A stretch of 64,000 nucleotides of DNA, taken from NCBI GenBank assembly GCA_900553695.1, contig USEM01000004.1, positions 1 to 64,000 of the forward strand, given 5' to 3'. This stretch comes from an uncultured Clostridium sp. (GTDB taxonomy: Bacteria > Bacillota > Clostridia > TANB77 > CAG-508). Below, piece by piece: positions 27,124-37,567 of the stretch (positions are counted from its first letter, which is position 1; every line of letters starts with the position of its first letter). A model generated the notes under the pieces. The model did no database searches. It worked only from the letters and a program-made list of their open reading frames with translations, and was not told the DNA's origin. A program made the position numbers and the translations under genes.

Positions 27124-28017
27124 ATGAGGAAATTAAAAGAACTAATAACAAATTTTATTAATGGCTTTTGCATGGCTCTTGCTGATAGCGTGCCAGGAGT
27201 ATCAGGAGGCACAGTTGCATTCATACTAGGCTTTTATGATAATTTTATAAATGCACTAGATGATTTATTTAGAGGCAATTGGGAAGCAAAGAAAAAAGCA
27301 TTTATATACTTAATAAAGATTGGTATTGGCTGGGTAGTAGGCTTTTTACTTGCAGCAAGTGCCCTAGCAGATTTATTTAACACTAAAATATATGAAATGA
27401 GCTCACTTTTCTTAGGCTTTATAATATTTGCAATACCTTTGGTTGTTAAGGAAGAAAAAGAAGTTTTAAAAGGTAGATATAAAAACATAGTTTGGCTATT
27501 AATTGGTGTAATATTTGTTACAACAATTACACTAGTTAGTACAAAAACAAGTTTTGATATCAACTTAGAAACATTAAATATTGGTACAGCAATTTATATT
27601 TTTGTTGTTGCGGCAGTTGCAATATCAGCCATGATTTTACCTGGTATTTCAGGTTCAACAATACTTTTAATATTTGGAATTTACATACCTATTATGAATA
27701 ATATAAAAGCATTTATAGGACTTAACTTCTCTGTTGTACCAAGCCTTATGATGTTTGGCTTTGGCATGATATTTGGAGTAATGGCATTTGCACGTGTTGC
27801 AAGGAAATGCCTAGAGAAACATCGTTCACAAACAGTTTATGCAATAATTGGTTTAATGCTAGGTTCAATATATTCAATAATTGTTGGACCAACAAGCTTA
27901 AAAGAACCACAAGCAATAATGAACTTCTCAACATTTGATATTGTTGCATTTATAATTGGAGGAGCAGTAATAATAGGACTAGAAGCATTAAAGAAAGTTT
28001 TAAATAAAAAGAATTAG
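27124..28017 (+). CDS. DUF368 membrane protein (PopT-like undecaprenyl-phosphate transporter)
   Basis: A 297-residue polytopic membrane protein. Two glycine-rich family motifs are visible: ADSVPGVSGGTVAFILGFYD near the N-terminus and the internal repeat ILPGISGSTILLIFGIY. DUF368 proteins have been shown in other bacteria to return undecaprenyl phosphate across the membrane for cell-wall synthesis; that role is inferred here. A terminator overlaps its stop codon. Confidence 0.87.
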   Translation: MRKLKELITNFINGFCMALADSVPGVSGGTVAFILGFYDNFINALDDLFRGNWEAKKKAFIYLIKIGIGWVVGFLLAASALADLFNTKIYEMSSLFLGFIIFAIPLVVKEEKEVLKGRYKNIVWLLIGVIFVTTITLVSTKTSFDINLETLNIGTAIYIFVVAAVAISAMILPGISGSTILLIFGIYIPIMNNIKAFIGLNFSVVPSLMMFGFGMIFGVMAFARVARKCLEKHRSQTVYAIIGLMLGSIYSIIVGPTSLKEPQAIMNFSTFDIVAFIIGGAVIIGLEALKKVLNKKN

Positions 28018-28038
28018 CATTTGCTAGTTCTTTTTTGC
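28009..28038 (+). terminator. Terminator at the end of the DUF368 gene
   Basis: AGAATTAGCA/TGCTAGTTCT stem with T6, overlapping the TAG stop. Confidence 0.8.
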
Positions 28039-28135
28039 AAATACGAAAAAATTTAGCAAAACACTTGCAAATATGATAATTTATGATATAATTATATGGT
28101 TAATTTTAGCAAACAGAAAGGATTGAATTTTAACA

Positions 28136-29422
28136 ATGAAAGTAAAAGTAGAAAATATTAAAGACAAAGCAAATGAGGTAAAACTAGAGTTTACAGTTGA
28201 AGCTCAAAAATTTGAAGAAGCTATACAAGATGTATACAAGAAAAATGCAAAATATTTTAATATACCAGGTTTTAGAAAAGGAAAAGCACCTTTCAAAATG
28301 GTAGAAAAAGCTTATGGAATACAAATATTCTATGAAGATGCATTTAATGAAATTGCAGGAGAAGCTTATGTTAAAGGGCTAGAAGATAATAAAATTGAAG
28401 CTGTAAGCAAACCAGAAATAGATATAAAACAAATTGAAGCTGGAAAAGATTTAATATTCACAGCAGTTGTACAAACTAAGCCAGAGGTTACTTTAGGAGA
28501 CTACAAAGGTATAGAACTTAAAAAAGTAGAGTATAATGTAACTGATAAAGATGTAGAACATGAACTAGAACATATTGCTGAACACAATGCACGTTTAGTT
28601 GCTGTTGAAGACAGACCTGTTGAAAAAGGCGACACAGTTGTTATAGATTTCGAAGGTTTTGTTGATGGAAAAGCATTTGAAGGTGGAAAAGCAGAAAATC
28701 ATGAATTAGAAATTGGTAGTGGTAAATTTATTCCAGGTTTCGAAGACCAAATAGTTGGAATGAAAATTGATGAGGATAGAGACATAAAAGTTACATTCCC
28801 AGAAGAATATCCAGCTAAAGAATTAGAAGGAAAAGAAGCAACATTTAAAATAAAATTACATGAAATCAAGAAAAAAGAATTACCAGAAATCAATGATGAA
28901 TTTGCAAAAGATGCAAGCGAATTTGATACATTAGAAGATTGGAAAAAATCAATTAGGGAAAAACAAGAAAAAGCAAATGAATCAAAAGCAAAATTCGAAA
29001 TGGAAGATGCAGCAATTGAAACAGTTTGTAAAAATGCAAAAGTAGATATTCCAAGTGGTATGATAGAAACACAACTAGATAATATGGAAAAAGATATATC
29101 ATCTAGATTAAACTATCAAGGAATGAACTTAGATCAATATCTACAAATGATTGGTAAAACAAAAAAAGAATTTAGAGACGAAAACAAAGAACAAGCAGAA
29201 AAGCAAGTAAAAACAAGCCTAGTATTAGAAGCAATAATGAAAGATGCAAAAGTTGAAGTAACAGAAGAAGAAATAGATGCAAAGATTAAAGAAATGGCTG
29301 AAATGTATGGACAAAAAGAAGAAGAAGTTAAACAAAACCCAGAATTAAGAAAATATGTAGAAGAATCTTTAAAATCAGAAAAAACAATTCATTATATTGT
29401 AGATAATGCTAAAATAAAATAA
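28136..29422 (+). CDS. tig: Trigger factor
   Basis: Ribosome-bound chaperone and prolyl isomerase, 428 residues, full length. The N-terminal ribosome-binding domain has the signature PGFRKGKAPFKMVEK; an FKBP domain (about 150-245) contains GDTVVIDFEGFVDGKAFEGG; the C-terminal domain is long and helical. It heads tig-clpP-clpX, the standard order. Confidence 0.97.
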   Translation: MKVKVENIKDKANEVKLEFTVEAQKFEEAIQDVYKKNAKYFNIPGFRKGKAPFKMVEKAYGIQIFYEDAFNEIAGEAYVKGLEDNKIEAVSKPEIDIKQIEAGKDLIFTAVVQTKPEVTLGDYKGIELKKVEYNVTDKDVEHELEHIAEHNARLVAVEDRPVEKGDTVVIDFEGFVDGKAFEGGKAENHELEIGSGKFIPGFEDQIVGMKIDEDRDIKVTFPEEYPAKELEGKEATFKIKLHEIKKKELPEINDEFAKDASEFDTLEDWKKSIREKQEKANESKAKFEMEDAAIETVCKNAKVDIPSGMIETQLDNMEKDISSRLNYQGMNLDQYLQMIGKTKKEFRDENKEQAEKQVKTSLVLEAIMKDAKVEVTEEEIDAKIKEMAEMYGQKEEEVKQNPELRKYVEESLKSEKTIHYIVDNAKIK

Positions 29423-29434
29423 GCATGTTTACAA

Positions 29435-29465
29435 GGGGCTAGCACCTTTGTGTTAGTCCCTATTT
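29435..29465 (+). terminator. Hairpin between tig and clpP
   Basis: AGGGGCTAGCAC pairs with GTGTTAGTCCCT, followed by ATTTT; probably a partial terminator. Confidence 0.65.
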
Positions 29466-29492
29466 TACATAAAAAGAAAGGAATTGATAATT

Positions 29493-30092
29493 ATGGAAAA
29501 AAACAGTTTAGTACCTTATGTAATTGAACAAACAAGTAGAGGAGAAAGATCATATGATATATTCTCAAGATTATTAAAAGATAGAATTATATTCTTAAGT
29601 GAAGATGTAAACTCAGCAACAGCAAGCTTAGTTGTTGCACAAATGTTATTCTTAGAATCTGAAGACCCAGATAAAGAAATATCATTTTATATTAACAGCC
29701 CAGGTGGTTCTATCACAGATGGAATGGCAATAGTAGACACAATGAACTATATTAAATGCCCTGTTTCAACAATCTGTGTTGGGCTAGCTGCAAGTATGGG
29801 ATCTGTACTTCTTGCATGTGGAACAAAAGGAAAAAGATTTGCAACACCTAATGCTGAAGTATTAATTCATCAACCTTTAATTTCTGGTGGCTTAGCAGGT
29901 CAAACAACAGAAATTAAAATTCATGCAGACCACATGGTTAAAACAAGAGAAAAATTAAATAAATTATTAAGCGAAAAAACTGGTCAAAGTCTAGAACAAA
30001 TTGAAAAAGATACAGAAAGAGACCACTATATGACAGCTGAAGAAGCTTTAGCATATGGTTTAATAGATGGCATTTTAGACTACAGAAAATAA
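29493..30092 (+). CDS. clpP: ATP-dependent Clp protease proteolytic subunit
   Basis: The serine protease chamber partner of ClpX; 199 residues. Catalytic Ser in GLAASMGS (~residue 100) and His in LIHQPL (~125) are present. The ATG at 29493 follows GAAAGGA by ten bases and gives the usual MEKNSLVPYVIEQTSRGERSY-type N-terminus. Confidence 0.97.
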   Translation: MEKNSLVPYVIEQTSRGERSYDIFSRLLKDRIIFLSEDVNSATASLVVAQMLFLESEDPDKEISFYINSPGGSITDGMAIVDTMNYIKCPVSTICVGLAASMGSVLLACGTKGKRFATPNAEVLIHQPLISGGLAGQTTEIKIHADHMVKTREKLNKLLSEKTGQSLEQIEKDTERDHYMTAEEALAYGLIDGILDYRK

Positions 30093-30121
30093 AGCTTAAA
30101 TGTTAGAAAGGAAATTATAAA

Positions 30122-31444
30122 ATGGCAAATAAAAAAGAAATTAATGAGATTAGATGCTCTTTTTGTGGTAAAGCACAAGAAATGGTCAAAAAATTAATTG
30201 CTGGACCAAAGTCTGTATACATTTGCGACGAATGTATTAATGTTTGCAACAACATAATAGAAAGCGAAGCTTATGACGAAGACTTAGGCTATGAAGAAGT
30301 TAAGACAGAAGAAATACCAACACCCGCAGAAATAAAAGCTGTACTTGATGAATATGTTATAGGTCAAGATGAAGCAAAGAAAACATTAGCTGTTGCTGTT
30401 TATAACCACTATAAAAGAATTAATTGCAAGGAAATTATAGATGATGTTGAAATTCAAAAAAGCAACATTTTGCTTTTAGGACCAACAGGTTGTGGAAAAA
30501 CACTTTTAGCACAAACTTTGGCTAGAATTTTAAATGTACCCTTTGCAATTGCAGATGCAACAACACTTACAGAAGCTGGGTATGTAGGAGAAGATGTTGA
30601 AAACATACTTTTAAAACTTATCCAAAATGCAGAATTTGATATTGCAAAAGCACAAAAGGGAATTATATATATTGATGAAATAGATAAAATAACAAGAAAA
30701 TCTGAAAACCCATCAATAACAAGAGATGTTAGTGGAGAAGGTGTACAACAGGCTTTATTAAAAATTGTTGAAGGAACTGTTGCATCTGTACCACCACAAG
30801 GTGGAAGAAAACACCCACATCAAGAATTTATACAAATTGATACATCTAACATATTATTTATATGTGGAGGAGCTTTTGAAGGCTTAGACAAAATAATCAA
30901 AGACAGAACAGATAAAAAATCTATGGGCTTTGGAGCTCAAATTCAAAGCAAAAAGGACATTCACGATAAATACAAAATATTTGAGCAACTTTTACCACAA
31001 GACTTATTAAAGTTTGGTTTAATTCCAGAGTTTGTTGGAAGACTACCAATTATAGCAACTCTACAAGAATTAGATAGAGAAGCATTAATTAAAATTGTAA
31101 CAGAGCCTAAAAATGCTCTAGTTAAACAATACAAAAAGCTTCTTGAGCTAGATGGTGTTGAACTTGAATTTGAACCAGAAGCACTAAATGCAATTGTAGA
31201 TAAAGCAATAGACAGAAATACTGGTGCAAGAGGTTTACGTTCAATTATAGAAGATATTATGAGAGATATTATGTTTGATATTCCAAGTAATTTAAGAATA
31301 GAAAAATGTATAATTACTCGTGATACTGTAGAGAAAAAAGCACCACCAATTTTGGAATTATGCAAAGAAAATGAAGTTGACCCTAAGAGAGGAATAATTA
31401 GAAAAAGAAAATCAAAACCAGCAAGAAATACAGAAACAGCATAA
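30122..31444 (+). CDS. clpX: ATP-dependent Clp protease ATP-binding subunit ClpX
   Basis: AAA+ unfoldase feeding ClpP; 440 residues. The N-terminal zinc domain carries CSFCGK and CDECINVC. Walker A GPTGCGKT, Walker B IIYIDEIDKI and the RKHPHQEF region are present. The C-terminal part ends in a basic tail. It lies 29 bases after clpP. Confidence 0.97.
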   Translation: MANKKEINEIRCSFCGKAQEMVKKLIAGPKSVYICDECINVCNNIIESEAYDEDLGYEEVKTEEIPTPAEIKAVLDEYVIGQDEAKKTLAVAVYNHYKRINCKEIIDDVEIQKSNILLLGPTGCGKTLLAQTLARILNVPFAIADATTLTEAGYVGEDVENILLKLIQNAEFDIAKAQKGIIYIDEIDKITRKSENPSITRDVSGEGVQQALLKIVEGTVASVPPQGGRKHPHQEFIQIDTSNILFICGGAFEGLDKIIKDRTDKKSMGFGAQIQSKKDIHDKYKIFEQLLPQDLLKFGLIPEFVGRLPIIATLQELDREALIKIVTEPKNALVKQYKKLLELDGVELEFEPEALNAIVDKAIDRNTGARGLRSIIEDIMRDIMFDIPSNLRIEKCIITRDTVEKKAPPILELCKENEVDPKRGIIRKRKSKPARNTETA

Positions 31445-31468
31445 ATTATAAAAATAAAGGGGTAAAAT

Positions 31469-32026
31469 ATGGAAGAAGTAAAAGATAAAGTAGTTGCATT
31501 ATTAAATAAAATAAATAGACCAGGAATGGCTGAATTGATGGACTTCTTAGAAAAATCTGATTATTATGAAGCACCTGCTAGCACAAAATATCATGGGGCA
31601 TACAAAAAAGGACTAGTAGAACATAGCTATAAAGTTTATGAAATTCTAAAAGGTAAAATCGAATATCATAAACTAGAAGTTAGTGAAGATACTTTAGCAA
31701 TAATAACATTATTACACGATTTGTGCAAAGTAAACTTCTACAAAGTAGATTATAGAAACGCAAAAAATGCAAAAGGAGAATGGGAAAAAGTTCCATATTA
31801 CACAATTGAAGATACAATACCATATGGACATGGGGAAAAATCTGTAATGATGCTTACAGAATATATAAAACTTACAAGTGAAGAAAAGTATGCAATACGT
31901 TGGCATATGGGCTTTTCAGAGCCAAAAGAAGTGTATGGAACACTTGGCCAAGCTTTCAAGAAATACCCATTAGCATTATTACTACATGAAGCAGATATGG
32001 AAGCAACATATTTTTACAATATATAG
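31469..32026 (+). CDS. HD-domain protein
   Basis: 185 residues with an HD phosphohydrolase fold: VEHSYKVY, then LLHDLCKVNFY and IRWHMGF provide the metal-binding His/Asp set. Substrate unknown. It lies close behind clpX. Related proteins are often annotated only as HD-domain hydrolases. Confidence 0.75.
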   Translation: MEEVKDKVVALLNKINRPGMAELMDFLEKSDYYEAPASTKYHGAYKKGLVEHSYKVYEILKGKIEYHKLEVSEDTLAIITLLHDLCKVNFYKVDYRNAKNAKGEWEKVPYYTIEDTIPYGHGEKSVMMLTEYIKLTSEEKYAIRWHMGFSEPKEVYGTLGQAFKKYPLALLLHEADMEATYFYNI

Positions 32027-32120
32027 CAAAGACTCTTAATTTATCACAAAATATCACAAAAATCATATAATATAATAGATATGCTTTAAGCATAAATATT
32101 ATAGAAAAGGTGATGAAAAG

Positions 32121-32555
32121 ATGGAATTCGAAGAAAAGAAACCATGTTGTGATATCAAAGTTGATGGCTTTATTGAAAAAGGTAAACAATTCGATTTAGA
32201 AATAAACTTACCAGAAGACAATAGAGATGTAATATATGGTATAATAAGAGACTGCTACAAAGAACCAGTTGAAGACGCTGTTATTAAACTAATTGAAGTA
32301 TGCCGTGATTATGGAAAAGAAGAAAGAAACCCAGTATCACACACATTCACAGATAAAGATGGAGAATTTGTATTTGGACCACTATGCCCAGATAAGAAAT
32401 ATGAAATACAAATATGGGTAGATAGAGTAAAACACTGCAAACAATGTATTGATTGCAAAAAACATGGAAAATGTTTAAAAGGTGTAAGACTAGAATGCAG
32501 AGACTTCAAGCCATGCCATGAGTGCAATGAAGGAAAACCATGTATGGGTAAATAA
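32121..32555 (+). CDS. Cys-rich protein with carboxypeptidase-regulatory-like domain
   Basis: 144 residues. The central part (about 35-105) resembles a carboxypeptidase-regulatory/transthyretin-like beta fold (VIYGIIRDCYKEPVEDAVI, FTDKDGEFVFGP). It carries many Cys (CKQCIDCKKHGKC, CRDFKPCHECNEGKPC). Similar proteins occur in clostridia; a structural or spore-coat role is possible but not shown. No signal peptide. Confidence 0.65.
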   Translation: MEFEEKKPCCDIKVDGFIEKGKQFDLEINLPEDNRDVIYGIIRDCYKEPVEDAVIKLIEVCRDYGKEERNPVSHTFTDKDGEFVFGPLCPDKKYEIQIWVDRVKHCKQCIDCKKHGKCLKGVRLECRDFKPCHECNEGKPCMGK

Positions 32556-32564
32556 GACAATACG

Positions 32565-32595
32565 ACCTAGAGAGTTGAGCCTCTCTGGGTTTTTC
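32565..32595 (+). terminator. Terminator
   Basis: CCTAGAGAG pairs with CTCTCTGGG, then T5. Confidence 0.8.
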
Positions 32596-32619
32596 ATTAT
32601 TCTTATTTAGTACAAACAG

Positions 32620-32740
32620 TCCGCCAAATCTCGTCGGAGCTTTTGTATTTATTTAAAATCGAACCCACGTTTGCGACGCCTAAAGAAGTGTTTCGGGGGA
32701 CTTCGATTTTCTCTAAATACAAAACTCCTGCGTTTGGCTA
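32620..32740. repeat. Large imperfect palindrome, GC-richer than its surroundings
   Basis: Nested arms: GCCAAA with TTTGGC, GGAGCTTTTGTATTTA with TAAATACAAAACTCC, and AAAATCGAA with TTCGATTTT, around a ~38-base centre. It encodes no protein and is not an obvious terminator. Could be a MITE-like or REP-like intergenic element, or a structured RNA. Confidence 0.6.
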
Positions 32741-32799
32741 CTTAGATTATTAGTTCAAGGATGAAATATCAACTTTTTTGGAAATTTTCACCATAATAC

Positions 32800-32828
32800 T
32801 TGACAAATTACAAAATTCCTAGTATACT
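32800..32828 (+). promoter_or_regulatory. rpmF promoter
   Basis: TTGACA (32800-32805), 17 bases, TATACT (32823-32828). Confidence 0.8.
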
Positions 32829-32896
32829 AGTTTAGTAGCTAAAAATTGAAAAGTATATAGATATATGATTTTGTACTGGTAGAGGAGGGAAATAGC

Positions 32897-33079
32897 ATGG
32901 CACAACCAAAAAGAAGATGGTCTAAAGAAAGAACAAAAACAAAAAGATCAACATGGAAATTAGAAGAACCAAACATAGCAAGATGTAAACATTGTAATGA
33001 ACCAGTAATGCCACACAGAGTTTGCTCAAATTGTGGATATTATGATGGTAAAGAAGTAATAAAAAAAGATGCCGAATAA
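32897..33079 (+). CDS. rpmF: 50S ribosomal protein L32
   Basis: 60 residues, MAQPKRRWSKERTKTKRS at the N-terminus, with four zinc-binding Cys in CKHCNEPVMPHRVCSNCGYY. Monocistronic with its own strong promoter and GAGGAGG ribosome binding site; the usual yceD/plsX neighbours are absent. Confidence 0.96.
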   Translation: MAQPKRRWSKERTKTKRSTWKLEEPNIARCKHCNEPVMPHRVCSNCGYYDGKEVIKKDAE

Positions 33080-33162
33080 GGCATTTTTTTTATTGCATAA
33101 TTATTGAATAAATAATACATTTATGATATACTTACAAAAAAAAACGAAGAGAGGTAACAAAT

Positions 33163-35374
33163 TTGGAAACTAATGAAAATTTAACCGAAAAGCTTGAATA
33201 TATCGGCTTAGATTTAAATAACATACCAGATAAATTAAATTTCTTTCAAAATATAAATTTTAGAGTTCGTAAAAATTATATTGAAGAAAATTATAAAGTA
33301 TATAAATATGTAAATGTAAATGATATAGAAATATTCTTAACACCAACTCATAGATTAACAGATTATACTGAAAAATATGCTAAGGCATTACCTATTGGTG
33401 CATACCTTAACATGGATACAGAGGAAAACATTGAAAGAAATGTTGAATTTTTAAAACTGCTAAAGGAATTGCAAATAGAGGATATTGAAGCATTAGATAC
33501 TAAGCAAAAAGAGCTAAATAAAAACATACCATACAATGTAAGTTTTGATAAAGACTACTTATGGCAAATCTTCTATTCAGATATTGCACACAAATACTTT
33601 ATGCTAATGCCAATTAAAGAAACAGAATGTACAGCGCTTTTCTATGTAATAAAAAAGCAACTAGAAAACAAAGATCAAATGATATATGTGCCAATTTGCT
33701 ATGCAGATTATAGTAACAAATACATAGACACAGACGAAATTGATGAAATTGAAAAATACTTGTGTTTCTTTGCAAAAGACTGGCCTATGTTATATGAAGT
33801 ATATGATAAAGATGAAAATTTAAGTATAAAAATTGTTGGGAAAGCAACCATTTATGATACAATAAAAAGCGAGTATAAAATTGAGCTAAAATCTCAAGGA
33901 GAAGCCGAAGATTTTTATAAACTTTTAAAAGCGCTATTCATCCTAGAAACCCAACTTTCTTATCATTATAAATTCAAGTTAAAACTAGATAAAAAGGGCT
34001 CTGTTCATTTTATATTTGATAAAAAAGAAATTACATATAAAGACCTTGTTCCATTTATAAAAAAGGAATATATCAAAGGACTTGAAAACCTTATAAAGGC
34101 TAAAGAAAGTAAGATTAATCTCGATAAGAAACTTAAGAAACTTAAAGACTTAAGCAATAGTCTAGATAAAGAATACTATGAGAAAGAAAAACAAATATCT
34201 ACATTCTTGGAATGTAAGAAAACATTTTTTGGTAGGGTAAGATATTTCATAAAATACAAAAAGGTAGTTTCTAAAACACCAGAAGAACATCCTGTAGAAA
34301 AGGAAGAAAAATCAAACCTAAAATATTGTGAAAGAGCTGAAATTAAAGAAGTATACACATTAGAAGAGCTCTTAACTTTATACAAGAATTTAGACACAGA
34401 AACAGCTAACATAAAAGACTTAGAATTAGATATTGAAGCAATGGAAAAAAGAATAGAGATATTGCAGCTAAAAATCAAAAATGCTAATCTTTATATAAAA
34501 GAAATAGATAATCACAAAAAAAGTATATTTGAATTCTGGAAGTTTACAAATAAAGATGATGCAAAACAACTAAACGAGGGAACACAAGAGGTACATCAGC
34601 CAAAGAAATTAAAGAAGACTTTCAATTATGAACTGGATTTTGAGGACTTGTCTAGACAAATTGATAAAACAGAAAGAGAACTTTTCACCAAGGAAGAAAC
34701 TGACGATATTTATGTTGCTAGCACAAACATATTAGAAGATATAAACGATGTTTTAAACGGATATAAAATAGCAGCAGAACACTTAAATGCCTTGAAAAAT
34801 GAAATGGTAAATACAGATAAAGTTATTACCTTTGATATCTTTGGAAGTATATCATCATCAAAAGACCAAATTAGAACACTAGGAAATATAAAGCATAGAG
34901 AAAATGAAAAGAACAAATTTGCAATTTTAAATATTAATGATAATACTACATTAGATGAATACAAAAAAAGAATTGAACAAATTATAGAGAACATAAAATC
35001 ATGTTTAGAAAAATATAAAAATACTGTGGAAATTCCAATTTACAAAGCTCGGAGATTTAGAAGATGGCTTAAATATATTTTATATAAACCCAGAAAATGC
35101 AATAAACCAAGTTGAAAATACCGAAACTGATTTATATAAAATAATACTTAAAGAAAATGTAAATTGCCTTCCTCTTGCAAATATTATGTATTATAATAAT
35201 AACAATAAAACACTACCACTTGGAATGCATGTAACAGATGGAATTATTATAAATACAAAAGACTTAAAGCTAAAACAAAAAGAAAAGCTACAGAATTATA
35301 TAATAAAATCAAAAGAAGACTCATCTAAGCCAAGTACATTAAAAGTAAATATATATGAATATGAAATATGCTAA
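33163..35374 (+). CDS. Large coiled-coil protein of unknown function, with +1 frameshift at CGG
   Basis: 736 residues if a +1 shift is allowed. The start is a TTG at 33163 after GAGAGG. An N-terminal globular region (~1-310) is followed by long coiled coils (about 310-470 and 500-600). In the starting frame it runs into a basic, unlikely tail (RRFRRWLKYILYKPRK) and stops at 35115. Skipping the C of CGG at 35050-35052 gives an acidic, well-formed continuation (GDLEDGLNIFYINPENAI...) to 35374. Not recognised; no transmembrane helix or signal peptide. It precedes spoIIP by 72 bases. Confidence 0.65.
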
Positions 35375-35446
35375 GGACTGTCTTAGCATATTTTTTCCTA
35401 TTTGGAATATATATATTAAATAAGACGAGTTTTAAGGAGAAATTTT

Positions 35447-36565
35447 ATGAATGTTGCTGTTATTAACTTAAGAGATATTCTAAGGTATTTAGCGAAAATA
35501 TGTTTCGCTGTATTTATAGTATATTTATCTGCTCGAGCAATTACAGCATCTAGCCAAACTCTTAAACAAGCTCTTGTAATTCAAGCAAATGGTAATTTTC
35601 TAACAAAATTAATTGATCTAAACCTACCTCAAAATACAGAAACAAAGGAAAAAAGCAAACTAAATTTGAACAATATAATGAATATGGAATTAGCACTTTT
35701 TAATACAAAACCAAAAGAAAACATAATATCTTCTACTACAACAAATGTTGATGCAAATACTCCAAAGCAAGAAGAAATAAAAAATATACAAACAACTTTA
35801 CCAAGAACAGCAAACACTGAAGCTGTATCAGATAGAAATTTCTCATCAAGAAAAACTCATACATATAATACAACCAATATAGATAATCAAAGTGATTATA
35901 CATTAACAGAAGAAATGTTAGTACCAGATGTAGATATTTCAAATAAGAAAGATATAATAATATATCACACACATACATGCGAAAGCTATACTCCAAGCGA
36001 AGCTTACAATTATACAATGACAGGGAATTATAGAACAACAGATGCAAACTATAATGTTATAAGAGTTGGAACAGAGCTTACAAATTATCTGGCTCAAAAA
36101 GGGTTTAATGTTATACATGATGGTTCATATAACGATTACCCATCATATTCAGGCTCATATGACAGGTCATTAGAAGTTGCTAGCAGACTTATAGATGAAA
36201 CACCATCAGATATTGTGTTAGATATTCATAGAGATGCCGTAGGGAATGGAGATACATACGGACCTACAATAATGATAGATGGAAATAGAGTAGCTCAAAT
36301 GATGTTTGTAATAGGCACAGATGGAGGAGGTTTGGAACACCCTAATTGGAACCAAAACTTAAAAATCGCAATAAAAATTCAAGAAAAAGCAAATCAAATG
36401 TATCCAGGTTTATTTAGGTCAATTGTTTTAAGAAATTCAAGGTATAATCAGCATGTAGCCAAAGGTGCTAGTATAATTGAGGTTGGAGCTACAGCTAATA
36501 CTTTAGAAGAATGTTTACTTAGTATGCAATGCTTAGCAAATGTGTTAGAGGAGGTATGTAAATAA
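35447..36565 (+). CDS. spoIIP: Stage II sporulation protein P
   Basis: 372 residues: one N-terminal membrane helix, a low-complexity linker, then the amidase/endopeptidase domain (about 170-370) that strips peptidoglycan during engulfment. Family motifs: IIYHTHTCESYTPS, VLDIHRDAVG, HPNWNQNL, RYNQH and SIIEVGATANTLEEC. Works with SpoIIM (62483) and SpoIID. Its presence supports a spore-forming organism. Confidence 0.93.
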   Translation: MNVAVINLRDILRYLAKICFAVFIVYLSARAITASSQTLKQALVIQANGNFLTKLIDLNLPQNTETKEKSKLNLNNIMNMELALFNTKPKENIISSTTTNVDANTPKQEEIKNIQTTLPRTANTEAVSDRNFSSRKTHTYNTTNIDNQSDYTLTEEMLVPDVDISNKKDIIIYHTHTCESYTPSEAYNYTMTGNYRTTDANYNVIRVGTELTNYLAQKGFNVIHDGSYNDYPSYSGSYDRSLEVASRLIDETPSDIVLDIHRDAVGNGDTYGPTIMIDGNRVAQMMFVIGTDGGGLEHPNWNQNLKIAIKIQEKANQMYPGLFRSIVLRNSRYNQHVAKGASIIEVGATANTLEECLLSMQCLANVLEEVCK

Positions 36566-36618
36566 GCTTGATAAAATACTAAAATTGTGGTATTATGTAA
36601 AAATGAAAAGGGGAATAT

Positions 36619-37449
36619 ATGAAAATTAAAGATGCAATGCAAACTGCAATTAATAAGTGTAAAGTTAATAATATTGATGAAGCTTCAAATAAAGTAAGAA
36701 GAATTATGTCTTTTATTACTGGCATTGAAAAGTCTTATTTACTAGTTCACAATATGGACGAATTAAATACAGAGCATGAAAAAAGCTTCTTTAAATACAT
36801 AGAGGAATTGGTAAATGGTAGGCCAGTACAATACATATTAGGAAACCAAGAATTTATGGGTATTAACTTTATTGTGAATGAAAATGTTTTAATACCTCAA
36901 CCAGATACTGAAATTTTAGTAGAAGAGACAATAAAAATTGCACAAAAATTTAGTAACCCTAAAATTCTAGATTTATGCACAGGAAGCGGAGCAATAGCAG
37001 TATCTCTATCAAAGTTTGTGCCTAATGCAAAACTCTATGCATCAGATATAAGCCAAAAAGCATTAGAAACAGCTAAAATGAACAGTAGAAATAAAAAAAT
37101 AAAATTCATACAATCAAACCTTTTTGAGAATATTAATGATATATTTGATATTATAGTAACAAATCCACCATATATAAAAACCGATGAAATAAGTATTTTA
37201 AGCAAAGAAGTTCAAAACGAACCGACACTTGCCCTAGATGGTGGACAAGATGGTCTAGTCTTTTATAGGCAAATTATAAAACAAGCAAATGATTATTTGA
37301 AACATAACGGATATTTATGTATGGAAATTGGTGAAGACCAAAAAGAAGAAGTATTAGAATTAATAAAACAAGAAGCAAACTATGTAAATATTAAAACATA
37401 TAAAGACTTATCAGGAAATGATAGAGTAATTACTTGCAAAAAAATATAG
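36619..37449 (+). CDS. prmC: Release factor glutamine methyltransferase
   Basis: PrmC methylates the Gln of the GGQ motif in peptide-chain release factors. 276 residues, normal length; SAM-binding DLCTGSGAIAVSLSKF and the catalytic NPPYIKTDEI are present. The usual neighbour prfA is not upstream here. Confidence 0.95.
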   Translation: MKIKDAMQTAINKCKVNNIDEASNKVRRIMSFITGIEKSYLLVHNMDELNTEHEKSFFKYIEELVNGRPVQYILGNQEFMGINFIVNENVLIPQPDTEILVEETIKIAQKFSNPKILDLCTGSGAIAVSLSKFVPNAKLYASDISQKALETAKMNSRNKKIKFIQSNLFENINDIFDIIVTNPPYIKTDEISILSKEVQNEPTLALDGGQDGLVFYRQIIKQANDYLKHNGYLCMEIGEDQKEEVLELIKQEANYVNIKTYKDLSGNDRVITCKKI

Positions 37450-37467
37450 GAAAAATTGTAAAAAAAC

Positions 37468-37496
37468 TTGTATAAATTACAGATATATGATATAAA
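37468..37496 (+). promoter_or_regulatory. Promoter of the two-component operon
   Basis: TTGTAT (37468-37473), 17 bases, TATAAA (37491-37496). Confidence 0.55.
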
Positions 37497-37567
37497 TTAT
37501 GGAGTGAATAAATTTTATTATAAAATGCCATTTGTGTATTATAATTCTGTTGAAAGGGGAAAGCCTT

